Shown here: positions 55,971-64,000 of the stretch, piece by piece
How the letters are laid out: every line of letters begins with the position of its first letter
How positions within the stretch are numbered: position 1 is the stretch's first letter
Origin: G963422445 sp963422445
GTDB lineage: Bacteria; Pseudomonadota; Alphaproteobacteria; Thalassobaculales; Thalassobaculaceae
Direction: 5' to 3'
Length of the DNA: 64,000 bases
Assembly: GCA_963422445.2 (NCBI GenBank)
Contig: OY729512.2
Span: 3,658,001-3,722,000, forward strand
Program-made: the position numbers and the translations under genes
The notes under the pieces: model-generated
Database searches by the model: none
What the model was told of the DNA's origin: nothing
The model's input: only the letters and a program-made list of their open reading frames with translations

Positions 55971-57187
55971 CCAAACGCAAGTCATATGAACCGATACAGT
56001 GAGGCATCGGGATCAGCACGATGGGGCTACGGCCCAGCTGCGCCGGGTCGTATTGGTGATGACGTCGGGCTGGTCGGTCAGCCATTGCCACCCCGTCCAG
56101 CAGGCGTCCCTCAGGGCGGAGACATCCTTGAACACGCGGTTGGCGAAGCGGTTCGATTTCAGGAACAGAATGATCGGCTCCATCGGATTGAGTTCCGGAC
56201 TGTAGGGCGGCAGATGCACGCGCGTCAGGTTGGGGGGAACGAGAAGGTCGCCCGAGCGATGCCAGCCCGCCCCGTCCAGCACAATCACGCCGTGCGCACC
56301 CGGCGCCACGGCCGCGCCGATCGCCGCCAGATGCTCGTTCATCGACGCCGTGTTCGCCCTGTCCGCCACGTGGGCGATGCCGACGCCGCGCTCTGCGCAG
56401 GTGGCGCCGAACAGATAGACGTAGCCATAGCGATGGTCGCGCACGATGCGCGGACGCTGCTTCCCATTCGCCCAGACCCGTGTCGTCATCCCCTTCTGGC
56501 CGATGCGCGCTTCGTCCTGGAACCAGATTTCTATCGGACCCGCCAGCGCCTCAGAGCTGAGCGCCGACGTCAACTGTGCCTCGAACTCCGCCACGAACGA
56601 CCTCTGCCGCTCCGCGTCGGCTTTGGGGTGGACCGGCCGCCCCGAGACAAAGCGAAACCCGGCCCTTCGGAGCATCATACGGGCACCGCTCTCCGTATAG
56701 ATGACCCCGAAGGCCTCCTCGATTTTCCGTAAGATGTCCTGAACGCGCCAGCGCGTCACACCGTCCCGCTCAAGCTCGGGACCCGCCTCGATCCAGGCGC
56801 CGATCTCGGCGATCTGCGCGTCCGTCAACCGGCCCTCGCTCCCGCCGCGCGGGAGATCCGCGAGGCCGTCGAAGCCCTCCGTGTTGTAGCGCAACACCCA
56901 GTCGCGCAGGATTTGAAGCTCCATGCCCTGCGCCCGAGCCGCCTCCGTGCGAGACGCACCCTCCATGATCATGGCGAGCGCACGCGCGCGCGACGCTTGC
57001 TTCGCGTCCCCGCAGTGCCTCGAAAGCGCGTGGAGCTCGTCCGCTGTGTGTGCCGTCCAGGTTATCGGCGTTGCCGCACTCATCGTCATCCTCCGGCGCT
57101 GGTGAGTCGATCACCACAGTCTATGAAGGTCGTCCGGACCGTCACCCCAACATATTGGGATGGTGAGTCAATTTGGAGCGCGCTTGG
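55971..57187 (-). mobile_element. IS630-type element (1217 bp), apparently intact
   Basis: Flanked by TA (55969-55970 and 57188-57189). The ends start CCAAACGC and CCAAGCGC. Related to, but distinct from, the element at 42341-43538. Confidence 0.85.
56013..57089 (-). CDS. IS630-family transposase, intact
   Basis: 358 residues. The HTH is SRTEAARAQGMELQILRDWV. DDE residues lie in EIWFQDEARIGQKG, VIVLDGAGWHRSGD and HLPPYSPELNPMEPIILFLK. The layout is identical to the transposase at 42350-43429, with many substitutions. The complete frame and paired TA suggest recent activity. Confidence 0.9.
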   Translation of the reverse strand: MTMSAATPITWTAHTADELHALSRHCGDAKQASRARALAMIMEGASRTEAARAQGMELQILRDWVLRYNTEGFDGLADLPRGGSEGRLTDAQIAEIGAWIEAGPELERDGVTRWRVQDILRKIEEAFGVIYTESGARMMLRRAGFRFVSGRPVHPKADAERQRSFVAEFEAQLTSALSSEALAGPIEIWFQDEARIGQKGMTTRVWANGKQRPRIVRDHRYGYVYLFGATCAERGVGIAHVADRANTASMNEHLAAIGAAVAPGAHGVIVLDGAGWHRSGDLLVPPNLTRVHLPPYSPELNPMEPIILFLKSNRFANRVFKDVSALRDACWTGWQWLTDQPDVITNTTRRSWAVAPSC

Positions 57188-57348
57188 TATGACAACACTA
57201 TCGATCGCATCAGAAAATTGCCTTCTGGTGGCGACGAGTCCGCAAAATGGAGTACGTCCGGTATTTGCAGATCGCGCCGACCGGGGATATAACCCGGCGC
57301 GGACACCCCGCCGTCCACTTCATTTCCAACCCAACGACCGGACATATC

Positions 57349-57771
57349 ATGGCCATCGAGCGAACCTTTTCAATTATCAAACCGGATGCCGTCGCCGCCA
57401 ACCTCACCGGCGCGATCAACAAGCTCATCGAGGACGCCAGCCTGCGGATCATTGCCCAGCGCCGCATCCAGATGACCAGAGTTCAGGCCGAACGATTCTA
57501 TGCCGTTCACGCGGAACGACCGTTTTACGAAGAACTGGTCAGTTTCATGATCTCCGGGCCGATCGTGGTCCAGGTGCTGGAAGGTGAAAACGCGATTGCC
57601 CGATATCGTGAGATCATGGGCGCCACCAACCCGGCCGAAGCCGCGGACGGAACCATTCGCAAACTTTATGCCAGATCGACCGGCGAAAATTCGGTCCATG
57701 GTTCCGACGCGCCCGCGACGGTCGCGATCGAGATTCCTCAATTCTTCAGTGAAGCGGACATTCACGCCTGA
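57349..57771 (+). CDS. ndk: nucleoside diphosphate kinase
   Basis: 140 residues, usual length. Transfers gamma-phosphate between NTPs and NDPs through His117 in ENSVHGSDAP. Other motifs are ERTFSIIKPDAVAANLTGAI, FYAVHAERPFYEELVSFMIS, VVQVLEGENAIARYREIMGA and TNPAEAADGTIRKLYA. The IS630 element ends 160 bp upstream, so its promoter region may have been altered. Confidence 0.96.
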   Translation: MAIERTFSIIKPDAVAANLTGAINKLIEDASLRIIAQRRIQMTRVQAERFYAVHAERPFYEELVSFMISGPIVVQVLEGENAIARYREIMGATNPAEAADGTIRKLYARSTGENSVHGSDAPATVAIEIPQFFSEADIHA

Positions 57772-57899
57772 TCGGATCGCCGCGATCGGCTGCGCGTCAT
57801 CCTGTCCACGATTGATGGGCAGGACAGTCTGGATCTCTTTGCACGTGTCCGCCTTCGACTATCATTGATATCTCAGCCTTGCTGCTGCCTGGAGGTTAC

Positions 57900-59570
57900 A
57901 TGAGCGTCAATACGATTACCGGCCGTTCGGCTTTCATCGCACTCCTCAAGGACGAAGGCGTGACTCACATGTTCGGTAATCCCGGCACCACGGAATTGCC
58001 GATCATGGACGCTCTAACCGAGCATCCAGACATGTCCTACATGATGAGCATGCAGGAATCGCTTGTGGTCTATATGGCCGAGGGCTATTCCCGCGCTTCC
58101 GGCCGGTTGTCAGCGTGCAATGTTCATGTCGCGCCCGGACTGGGCAATGCGATGGGGGCAATCTATGCCGCCAAGTTCGCCAATACACCCGTGATCATCA
58201 CCGCTGGTCAGCAGGAACAGGGGCATGGCCTGACCGAGCCGCTGCTTTACGATCCGCTGGTGCCGATCGCCGAGCCGCTGGTCAAATGGGCGGTCGAAGT
58301 CACGCGCCTTGAAGATCTGCCGCGGATTGTCCGGCGCGCCGCGAAAGTCGCGACGACGCCGCCCATGGGACCGGTGTTCATTTCCTTGCCGGGCGATATT
58401 CTCAACGAAGAGGGGGCCATAGAACTCGGTGCCCGAACACGTGTCGACACCAGGGTCCGGCCGGTCGACAGCACACTGGAGCGGATTGCCGACCGCGTTC
58501 TTGCCGCGCGAAAACCGGTAGTCTTGGCCGGGCACGAGCTTGCGACGGACGATGCTCTCGACGAAGCGGCCGCGTTCGCGAGCATCGTCGGTTGTCCGGT
58601 CTATCAGCAGACGGTGCAGTACGGTGCGCATTTCCTGTCGGAACACCCTGCCTTCATGGGCGCACTGACCCGGGATCAACAACAGGTCCGCGATACTCTG
58701 TCACCTCATGATCTTCTGATCGTGCTTGGCGCCGATGTCTTGCGGATGTCGGTTTGGGCGGCGGTTGAACCTTTGCCGGAGGGCATGGCCGTGCTCCAGA
58801 TCGGTCAACGCGATTGGGAAATGGGGAAGAATTTCCCGAGCGAGATCGCCGTGCGGGCCGACATCAAGGAGACCCTGAAGGTTCTGAACCCGATACTCGA
58901 CCGCAAGGGCGGCGAGATCCGTGCGGCGCAGGCTCGGCGGGCGATTGCCGAGGTTGCATCCCGAAACTGGAGCAGCCAGCGCGCGGCGCTTGTCGCAAAG
59001 CTGGATCAGGCCGCATCCGGCGATGTGATCGATCCGTCCTGGATGGTGAAAACCATCATCGACGTCATGCCGGAGACCGCCATCGTCGTGGATGAAGGCA
59101 TCATCAGCACCCGGGCTCTCACGAAGTTGCTACCCTACCGCGATCCGGTGTCACTTGTCGGAATGGCCAGCGGCGGCATCGGCTGGGGTGTTCCCGCGGC
59201 TTGTGGCGTTCAGGCGGCGTATCCCGAACGCCCGGTCATCGCCATTATCGGCGACGGCAGTTCCATGTATTCGATACAGGCGCTCTGGACGGCGGCCAAC
59301 CAGAAACTCCCGATTACCTACGTCATTTGCGACAACGGCGGGTATCGGATCATCAAGGAACGGCTACATGCCTTTCATGGAAACGACACGTTCATCGGCA
59401 TGGATTTCAAGGAGCCTGATGTCGATTTTGTCGGTCTGGCCCGTTCACTTGGTGTCACGGCTATGCGGGTTGCGACGCATGATGAATTGAAGCCGGCGCT
59501 TGAAGCGGCATTTGCCAGACGGAATGGGCCGACATTGTTGAGCGTTGCCGTCGACCGCGGCCAGTTTTAG
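57900..59570 (+). CDS. ThDP-dependent enzyme (benzoylformate decarboxylase-like)
   Basis: 556 residues from ATG 57900 directly after GGAGGTTAC. POX-like three-domain layout. The catalytic Glu53 is in SMQESLVVYMAEGYSR; the FAD/linker domain spans roughly 190-330; the ThDP motif starts at Gly451-Asp452-Gly453 and ends CDNGGY. FGNPGTTELPIMDAL and MGPVFISLPGDIL are typical of benzoylformate decarboxylase and related lyases, more than of acetolactate synthase. Substrate open. Followed after 11 bp by an SDR relic. Confidence 0.87.
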   Translation: MSVNTITGRSAFIALLKDEGVTHMFGNPGTTELPIMDALTEHPDMSYMMSMQESLVVYMAEGYSRASGRLSACNVHVAPGLGNAMGAIYAAKFANTPVIITAGQQEQGHGLTEPLLYDPLVPIAEPLVKWAVEVTRLEDLPRIVRRAAKVATTPPMGPVFISLPGDILNEEGAIELGARTRVDTRVRPVDSTLERIADRVLAARKPVVLAGHELATDDALDEAAAFASIVGCPVYQQTVQYGAHFLSEHPAFMGALTRDQQQVRDTLSPHDLLIVLGADVLRMSVWAAVEPLPEGMAVLQIGQRDWEMGKNFPSEIAVRADIKETLKVLNPILDRKGGEIRAAQARRAIAEVASRNWSSQRAALVAKLDQAASGDVIDPSWMVKTIIDVMPETAIVVDEGIISTRALTKLLPYRDPVSLVGMASGGIGWGVPAACGVQAAYPERPVIAIIGDGSSMYSIQALWTAANQKLPITYVICDNGGYRIIKERLHAFHGNDTFIGMDFKEPDVDFVGLARSLGVTAMRVATHDELKPALEAAFARRNGPTLLSVAVDRGQF

Positions 59571-59581
59571 GTGTTCGCCGG

Positions 59582-60295
59582 ATGCGTCTCGTTGACAGGG
59601 TTGCCCTCGTCACCGGTACCGGCAGCGGTATTGGCGAAGCGACCGCATTGGGATTTGCCGCTGCGGGCGCAACCGTCGTCTGCACCGATCGTAACGGCGA
59701 CACAGCGGAGCACACGACATCGGCGATACAGGAGCGTGGTGGACAGGCATTCCCGGTAACGGCCGATGTTTCGGTTCCGGCGCAATGCAGCGACTAGGTT
59801 AGCGTGGCGATAGATGTGTTCGGTTGCCTGGATATTCTGATCAACAATGTCGGAATCGGCTTTCATCGGTTGTTTCTCGAGACCAGTCTTGATGACTGGA
59901 ACCGGGTCACCGGAGTCAATCTCACCGGTTGCTTTCTGACGGCGCAGGCAGCCAGTCAACATCGTTCGGTTTCGGGACAGAGGGGCGGCACTGGGCTGGC
60001 GGCCTACGGGACGTCAAAAGCCGGTCTCATGCAGTTGACGCGCGTGTTGGCTGTTGAACTTGCGCCGCTCGGTATTGCGGTCAATGCGACCGCGCCGGGC
60101 CCGATACAGACCCCTCTCACGAATCACGGACCTGAACAGGAGCGGGCTTACCTTGATCGTATTCCGGCTGGCGCCTATGGCACGACCGATGCGATCACGG
60201 CGGCTGCGATTTTTCTCGTGTCGGATGAAAGCAGTTTCATTCACGGCGAAATCCTGAACGTTGATGGGGGGGGGGGGGCAACGCTGCCGGTCTGA
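59582..60295 (+). pseudogene. SDR gene with in-frame stop and internal deletion
   Basis: TGTGSGIGEA binds the cofactor, but TAG at 59795-59797 stops the frame after VPAQCSD. It resumes in frame as CLDILINNVGIGFHRLFLET. Between LTAQAAS and SVSGQRGGTGLAAYGTSKAG about 15 residues seem lost, including the strand before the catalytic Ser. The Tyr-x3-Lys (YGTSK) remains. The C-terminal FIHGEILNVDGGGGATLPV is encoded across the G13 tract. Confidence 0.75.
60266..60278 (+). repeat. homopolymer of 13 G inside the SDR relic
   Basis: Thirteen consecutive G encode the Gly run near the SDR C-terminus (usually D-G-G). Tracts of this length are prone to slippage and to sequencing error. Another expanded G run breaks panE at 27001-27006. 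Confidence 0.8.
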
Positions 60296-60474
60296 TGTTC
60301 AGCGCCGATGAGATGCAACGTTATCGAAGTGGACCGGCAGAGTCCTGGAAGCAGGATTGAAAGCGTTCGGAAAAGAATGCGAATATCGAAAGAGTTCACT
60401 CTCAATTTTGTCAATGAACCCGTCAGATCGTGCGGTATCATGGAGTTGTCTGCCGGTGTCACATGTCGCCCGAG

Positions 60475-60873
60475 TCAGGCTCCAGGTCTTGGCCCCGATG
60501 CAGGCGTTTGCCCGTCCCTGCGGCAAAGCCGGCTTTCGCGAACCAGTGACAATCGGCCCTGAACCGTTGACGGCCCAAGGCGCGAAATCGGATCATGCGT
60601 GCAAGGTGCCTGCATGCCGTTTGGCCGCGACCGAGTCCCGGTGTGCTGCGCAAGCTCGTAGCTCGCCTGCATCCGCATCCAGTGATCGGCGGTGCCCCAG
60701 CCGATATTCCGCAGCGCCAGCGCCATGTTCGCGGATACCCCCGCCTTGCCGTTCAGCACACGGGACAGCGTTCCGCGCTCGCAGTTCAGGCGCGCCGCCG
60801 TTTCGATCACGGTCCAGCCAATGTCGTCCATGCTCTCGCGGATCAGTTCCCCCAGATGCGGCGGATTCAACAT
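60475..60873 (-). CDS. HigA-like XRE antitoxin, partner toxin not seen
   Basis: 132 residues from ATG 60873: MLNPPHLGELIRESMDDIGW, TVIETAARLNCERGTLSRVL (HTH) and NGKAGVSANMALALRNIGWG with TADHWMRMQASYELAQ. This is the HigA family (N-P-P-H-x-G-E). Family members end soon after YELAQ; here the frame runs on for about 45 residues without homology, so the normal stop was probably lost. A higB gene is expected just upstream (to the right), but the IS at 60900 begins 27 bp away and no toxin sequence is seen beyond it. Confidence 0.7.
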   Translation of the reverse strand: MLNPPHLGELIRESMDDIGWTVIETAARLNCERGTLSRVLNGKAGVSANMALALRNIGWGTADHWMRMQASYELAQHTGTRSRPNGMQAPCTHDPISRLGPSTVQGRLSLVRESRLCRRDGQTPASGPRPGA

Positions 60874-60895
60874 CGAGCCGACGCGGTCGTTGTCA

Positions 60896-61697
60896 CTAGG
60901 GCGTGTTGACGAATGATCGAAGCATAATCCACGCTGAGACAATGTGGACAAACGCGAGGACCGTCCGAGCGAGCTTGTCATAACGTGTGGCAATGCGACG
61001 GAATTGTTTGAGCTTGTTGAAGAATCGCTCGACCTGCTGGCGCCGCTTGTACTTTTCTCGATCGTGATGAATCGTCTCAGTCCGGTTCGACCGGGCGGGA
61101 ATCACGGCTTCGACGCCCTGGTCGGCCAGCACCTGGCGAATGCCCTTGCTGTCATACGCCTTGTCCATGACCGCAGCCTCCGGTGCGGGAGAGCTGGGCA
61201 AAGCCTTCCACAGCAGCTCGAATCCCACACCATCATGGCGCTCGCCACCCGTCAACACGAAGGACACACCGGTTGTTTCGTTGGCACAGGCCACGTGCAG
61301 CTTGGTGGAGAACCCGCCCCGGGAGCGGCCGAGAGCCTGGGCCTCTTGGCCACCGTTTTTTTACCGCGCCGGCGGCGTGTTGACGAGCACGCAGGATGGT
61401 CGAATCGATGAACACTTCCTTGAGTGGTTCATCATCTACCTGTTGTATCTGTTGCCAGAGCCGCGCCCAGAGGTGGCGCTTCTCCCAACGGCGAAACCGC
61501 TGATAAACGGCATTCCAATGGCCGAATTCATCGGGCAGGTCGCGCCAGGGGGTTCCGGTCCGCGCCTGATAGAGGACGGCTTCGATGACCAGTCGGTCGC
61601 TGAGCCGTGGCGGGGCGCCGGCGGCGTGTTTGCTCTCACGCAGTAGCGGCTCGAGTGTCGAGCAGACAGCATCCGTGATGAGCAGGCGTAACGCCAT
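60896..61697 (-). CDS. IS427-like transposase in two frames joined at an A7 run
   Basis: Frame 1 from 61697: MALRLLITDAVCSTLEPLLR, GTPWRDLPDEFGHWNAVYQR, VFIDSTILRARQHAAGAVKK. At the A7 run (61356-61362 on the plus strand as T7) it must change frame to continue NGGQEAQALGRSRGGFSTKL, VMDKAYDSKGIRQVLADQGV and YKRRQQVERFFNKLKQFRRI (Glu). The final TAG is supplied by the CTAG target duplication. The IS427 group commonly splits its transposase this way, so the shift may be natural (slippage) rather than decay. Confidence 0.7.
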
Positions 61698-61765
61698 GAT
61701 AAGTCCCCGGAAAGTGTCATTGATGGAGAATGATTATCAGCATTTCATGAATTCATCAACACGCC
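60900..61765 (-). mobile_element. IS5-family (IS427-like) element, 866 bp
   Basis: Flanked by CTAG (60896-60899 and 61766-61769); the inverted ends start GGCGTGTTGA. The right CTAG contains the TA that flanks the neighbouring IS630 element, so the two elements share a boundary. Confidence 0.85.
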
Positions 61766-61768
61766 CTA

Positions 61769-62941
61769 GTGTCCCGTTCTCGTAATTCGTACAATTCTGA
61801 GGGGTTTGCGATTCGGTTGCACTGTGATGCGACGGTCGGCGGAGATCAAGCTGGGTGAAGTTGAGCGTAGCGAGCTGGAACGGCTTGCACGGGGCCGAAA
61901 GGTCTGGCGGTCCCTGTCGGATCGGGCGCACATTGTGCTTCTGGCAGCCGAGGGGCTGACCAACGTGCAAATCGCCAACGCGCTCGACATCAACAATCTC
62001 ACCGCCAGGAAGTGGCGCAATCGTTTTGCCGAACAGGGCCTGGACGGGCTCGAAGACGAGCCGCGGCCCGGCCGCCCGCGGTGCATCGATGATGACGCCG
62101 TGGCCGAGGTGGTGCGCAAGACGCTTGAAGAGAAGCCTCGGGATGCGACGCACTGGAGCACGCGCTCGATGGCCCGCGAAACGGGCTACGCGCCGTCGAC
62201 GATCCACCGTATCTGGCAGGCCTTTTCGCTGCAGCCGCACCGGCGCGAGACTTTCAAGCTGTCTGCGGACCCCTACTTCGTGGACAAGGTGCGCGACATC
62301 GTCGGGCTCTACGTGGACCCGCCGCAGCATGCCATGGTGCTCTGTCTGGACGAGAAATCCCAGGTTCAGGCCCTTGATCGCACCCAGCCACTGCTGCCGC
62401 TGCGCCCTGGCCAGGTCGAGCGACGCACCCATGACGACAAGCGCAACGGCACGACCTCGCTGTTCGCCGCCCTCGACATCGCCACCGGCGCGGTCATCGG
62501 CAAGTGCTTCCGCCGCCACCGAAGCCGGGAGTTCCACAGGGTCCTGGACCACGTCGAGGCCAACGTGCCCGAGGATCTCGACATCCACATCGTCATGGAC
62601 AACTACTCGACGCACAAGACGAAGGAAGTCCGCGACGGGTTCGCCAAGCGGCCTCGCTGGCACGTGCACGTCACCCCGACATCTGCCTCATGGCTCAACC
62701 AGGTGGAGAGGTTCTTCGCCAATCTGACGGAGAAGCAGATCAGGCGCGGGGTGCACCGCTCGACCGTCGAGCTCGAGCAGGCGATCACCGCGTATATCGA
62801 GGCGGTCAACGAGGACCCCAAGCCGTTCCGATGGCACAAGTCGGCCGGCGAAATCCTCGCCGCCATCAAGCGCTTCTGACTGAGAACCCGCGAACGCGCG
62901 CCAACTCACTCATAACTGTGCGAACTTCGGAATTAGGACAG
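61769..62941 (+). mobile_element. IS630-type element (1173 bp), apparently intact
   Basis: Flanked by TA (61767-61768 and 62942-62943). The ends read GTGTCCCG and, inverted, CTGTCCTA. A third IS630 subgroup in this window. Confidence 0.8.
61827..62879 (+). CDS. IS630-family transposase, intact
   Basis: 350 residues from ATG 61827 (a TTG at 61806 is also open). HTH GLTNVQIANALDINNLTARK, linker DEPRPGRPRCIDDDAVAEVV, then THWSTRSMARETGYAPSTIH. DDE residues lie in MVLCLDEKSQVQALDRTQP, IHIVMDNYSTHKTKEV and TPTSASWLNQVERFFANLTE. Complete. Confidence 0.9.
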   Translation: MRRSAEIKLGEVERSELERLARGRKVWRSLSDRAHIVLLAAEGLTNVQIANALDINNLTARKWRNRFAEQGLDGLEDEPRPGRPRCIDDDAVAEVVRKTLEEKPRDATHWSTRSMARETGYAPSTIHRIWQAFSLQPHRRETFKLSADPYFVDKVRDIVGLYVDPPQHAMVLCLDEKSQVQALDRTQPLLPLRPGQVERRTHDDKRNGTTSLFAALDIATGAVIGKCFRRHRSREFHRVLDHVEANVPEDLDIHIVMDNYSTHKTKEVRDGFAKRPRWHVHVTPTSASWLNQVERFFANLTEKQIRRGVHRSTVELEQAITAYIEAVNEDPKPFRWHKSAGEILAAIKRF

Positions 62942-62943
62942 TA

Positions 62944-63104
62944 GCCCATTTTTAACATTGTGAGCGCTGATTGGCCGCTTCGCGCGTTGTATTTGGCCGA
63001 TTTTGGACGTAAGTGATTGATAGATGGTTGAGATGCCTGATGTAGTGCCATAAACGCTTTTATATGTCTTGAACCGGGCCGCGTCCTCCGCTACCGTAAG
63101 CGCG
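62944..63104. other. upstream part of the last IS1634-type element
   Basis: AT-richer stretch with TGTAGTGCCA about 60 bp before the transposase start. A similar word precedes the transposases of elements 1 and 2. The left terminus was not resolved. Confidence 0.35.
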
Positions 63105-64000
63105 ATGTTCATCCGAAGCACCGCTTCGGGCGAGAGGTACTTCACCTTTCAACTCGTTCGTTCCGAGCGTGTCGGTTCCAAGGTGCGCTAACGCACCTTG
63201 CTCAACTTGGGACGACACTTCCAGATCGCGCAACCGGACTGGCCAGCGCTTTGCCGGCGGATCGACGAGATCCTCACCGGTCAGCTCGCACTGGAGCACG
63301 ATGCCCCGGGGCTGGAGACGCATGCGCAGCGCATCGTCGCCCAATTGCTCGCACGCGCCGGCGCCCCCGGCGCAGGACCCGACATCCAACGCGTGGATGT
63401 CGCTTCGCTCGAACTCAACCGTCCGCGCTCGCTCGGCGTGGAGCAGGTGGGGTTGTGGGCGATGGACCAGCTCGCGCTTCGCGCCCGGCTCTAGGAGCTT
63501 CCCGTGCCCGCGTCGCTTGGTGCGGCGGTGGTCGGCTCGGTCATCGCCCGCATGGCGCGCCCGGGCTCGGACCGCGCGACGCGGCGCTGGCTCGGGGAAC
63601 GAAGCGCGCTTGGCGAGTTGCTCGGGGTCGATTTCGAGACGATGGGGGCGATGCAGTTGTCTCGCGCCTCGGACGCGCTCATAGCCCATCGTGAGGCCAT
63701 CGAACGCCACCTGTTCGACCGCGCGATGGGGCTGTTTGACCTGCACCCCACGGTCACGCTCTATGACCTGACCAACACCTTCTTCGAAGGCGCGGCGCGG
63801 CGTCAGCCCAAGGCCCCGCGCGGGCCCTCCAGGGACAAGCGCACCGATTGCCCGCTTCTCACCCTGGCGCTGGTGCTCGATTCGAGCGGCTTCGTGCGCC
63901 GCTCCAAGGTGTTCGCCGGCAACGTAGGAGAACACCACACCATGGCCGACAGGCTCGCTGCGCTGGGTGCCCCGCGCGAGGCGCTCGTGGTCATGGACCG
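63105..64000 (+). pseudogene. IS1634-family transposase with two stop codons, cut by window end
   Basis: It starts MFIRSTASGERYFTFQLVRS. TAA at 63189-63191 and TAG at 63492-63494 interrupt one continuous frame (SKVR-stop-RTLLNLG; LRARL-stop-ELPVPAS). VTLYDLTNTFFEGAARRQPK carries the first Asp and REALVVMD at the window edge the second. The protein cannot be made full-length without readthrough. Confidence 0.8.

Noticed and set aside
1..64000. tRNA or rRNA genes
   Set aside because: No T-loop GGTTCGAATCC-like sequence with a matching acceptor stem, and no rRNA signature, was seen by eye; a covariance-model scan was not possible.

Overview
The window is GC-rich DNA from an alphaproteobacterium, most likely Rhodospirillales-like. 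The evidence is a trpG-trpD-trpC-moaC-moeA operon with short overlaps, alphaproteobacterial-type gltA, gltX, ndk and pepN, frequent GTG starts, and several detoxification or amide-hydrolysis genes typical of large environmental alphaproteobacterial genomes. The dominant feature is insertion-sequence (IS) load and gene decay. I count four copies of one 1.5-kb IS5-type element, five IS630-type elements or derivatives, five IS1634-type copies or fragments, two short IS5/IS427-type elements, an IS1595-type element, two IS110 fragments and a split group II intron ORF. Many transposases, and several ordinary genes, carry frameshifts or stops. No rRNA, tRNA or CRISPR array was seen.

Region 1 (1-20300) is an accessory island of plasmid or integrative-element origin. 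It holds an IS110 end, a small-protein/zinc-ribbon operon cut by an IS, a HigB/HigA-type toxin-antitoxin module with a clear palindromic operator, and a fragment of a MobF-type conjugative relaxase. These are followed by an intact two-gene AAA-ATPase/subtilisin-protease pair that matches IetAS, a plasmid-stability and anti-phage system. Directly downstream of ietS on the same strand is a previously intact gene, now split by an IS1634 element with a 4-bp target duplication and further frameshifted. The rest (10.7-20.1 kb) is a nested stack: a group II intron reverse transcriptase is broken by an IS1634 element, whose 3' end carries an IS630 element, whose two ends each carry an IS5-type copy in opposite orientation.

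Region 2 (20400-28000) holds decayed DNA and then chromosomal housekeeping genes. On the minus strand are tryptophan and molybdopterin biosynthesis genes. Divergent from them are a periplasmic divergent-polysaccharide-deacetylase gene and a GNAT gene, then a decayed panE-like gene. lexA, often next to moeA in this class, is not beside it here.

Region 3 (28000-45500) mixes relics and a metabolic block. The relics are a 99-bp MITE-like derivative of the IS630 element, an IS1595 element, a frameshifted secreted protein, a truncated unknown gene, a nine-unit Sel1-repeat protein, a ruined peptidoglycan-binding/trypsin-like gene and a ruined toxin-antitoxin pair. The metabolic block (30498-37342) encodes an acyl-CoA ligase, isochorismatase-family hydrolase, SDR, aminopeptidase N and Asp/Glu/hydantoin racemase.

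Region 4 (45600-60300) is mainly chromosomal: a stand-alone RAM-domain protein, DEAD-box helicase, gltA and gltX on the minus strand; selO, a VOC protein, a D-aminoacylase-like amidohydrolase, an HSL-type hydrolase, ndk and a ThDP enzyme on the plus strand; then an SDR pseudogene. Region 5 (60475-64000) is another IS cluster, around a higA-like gene whose expected toxin partner is not seen.
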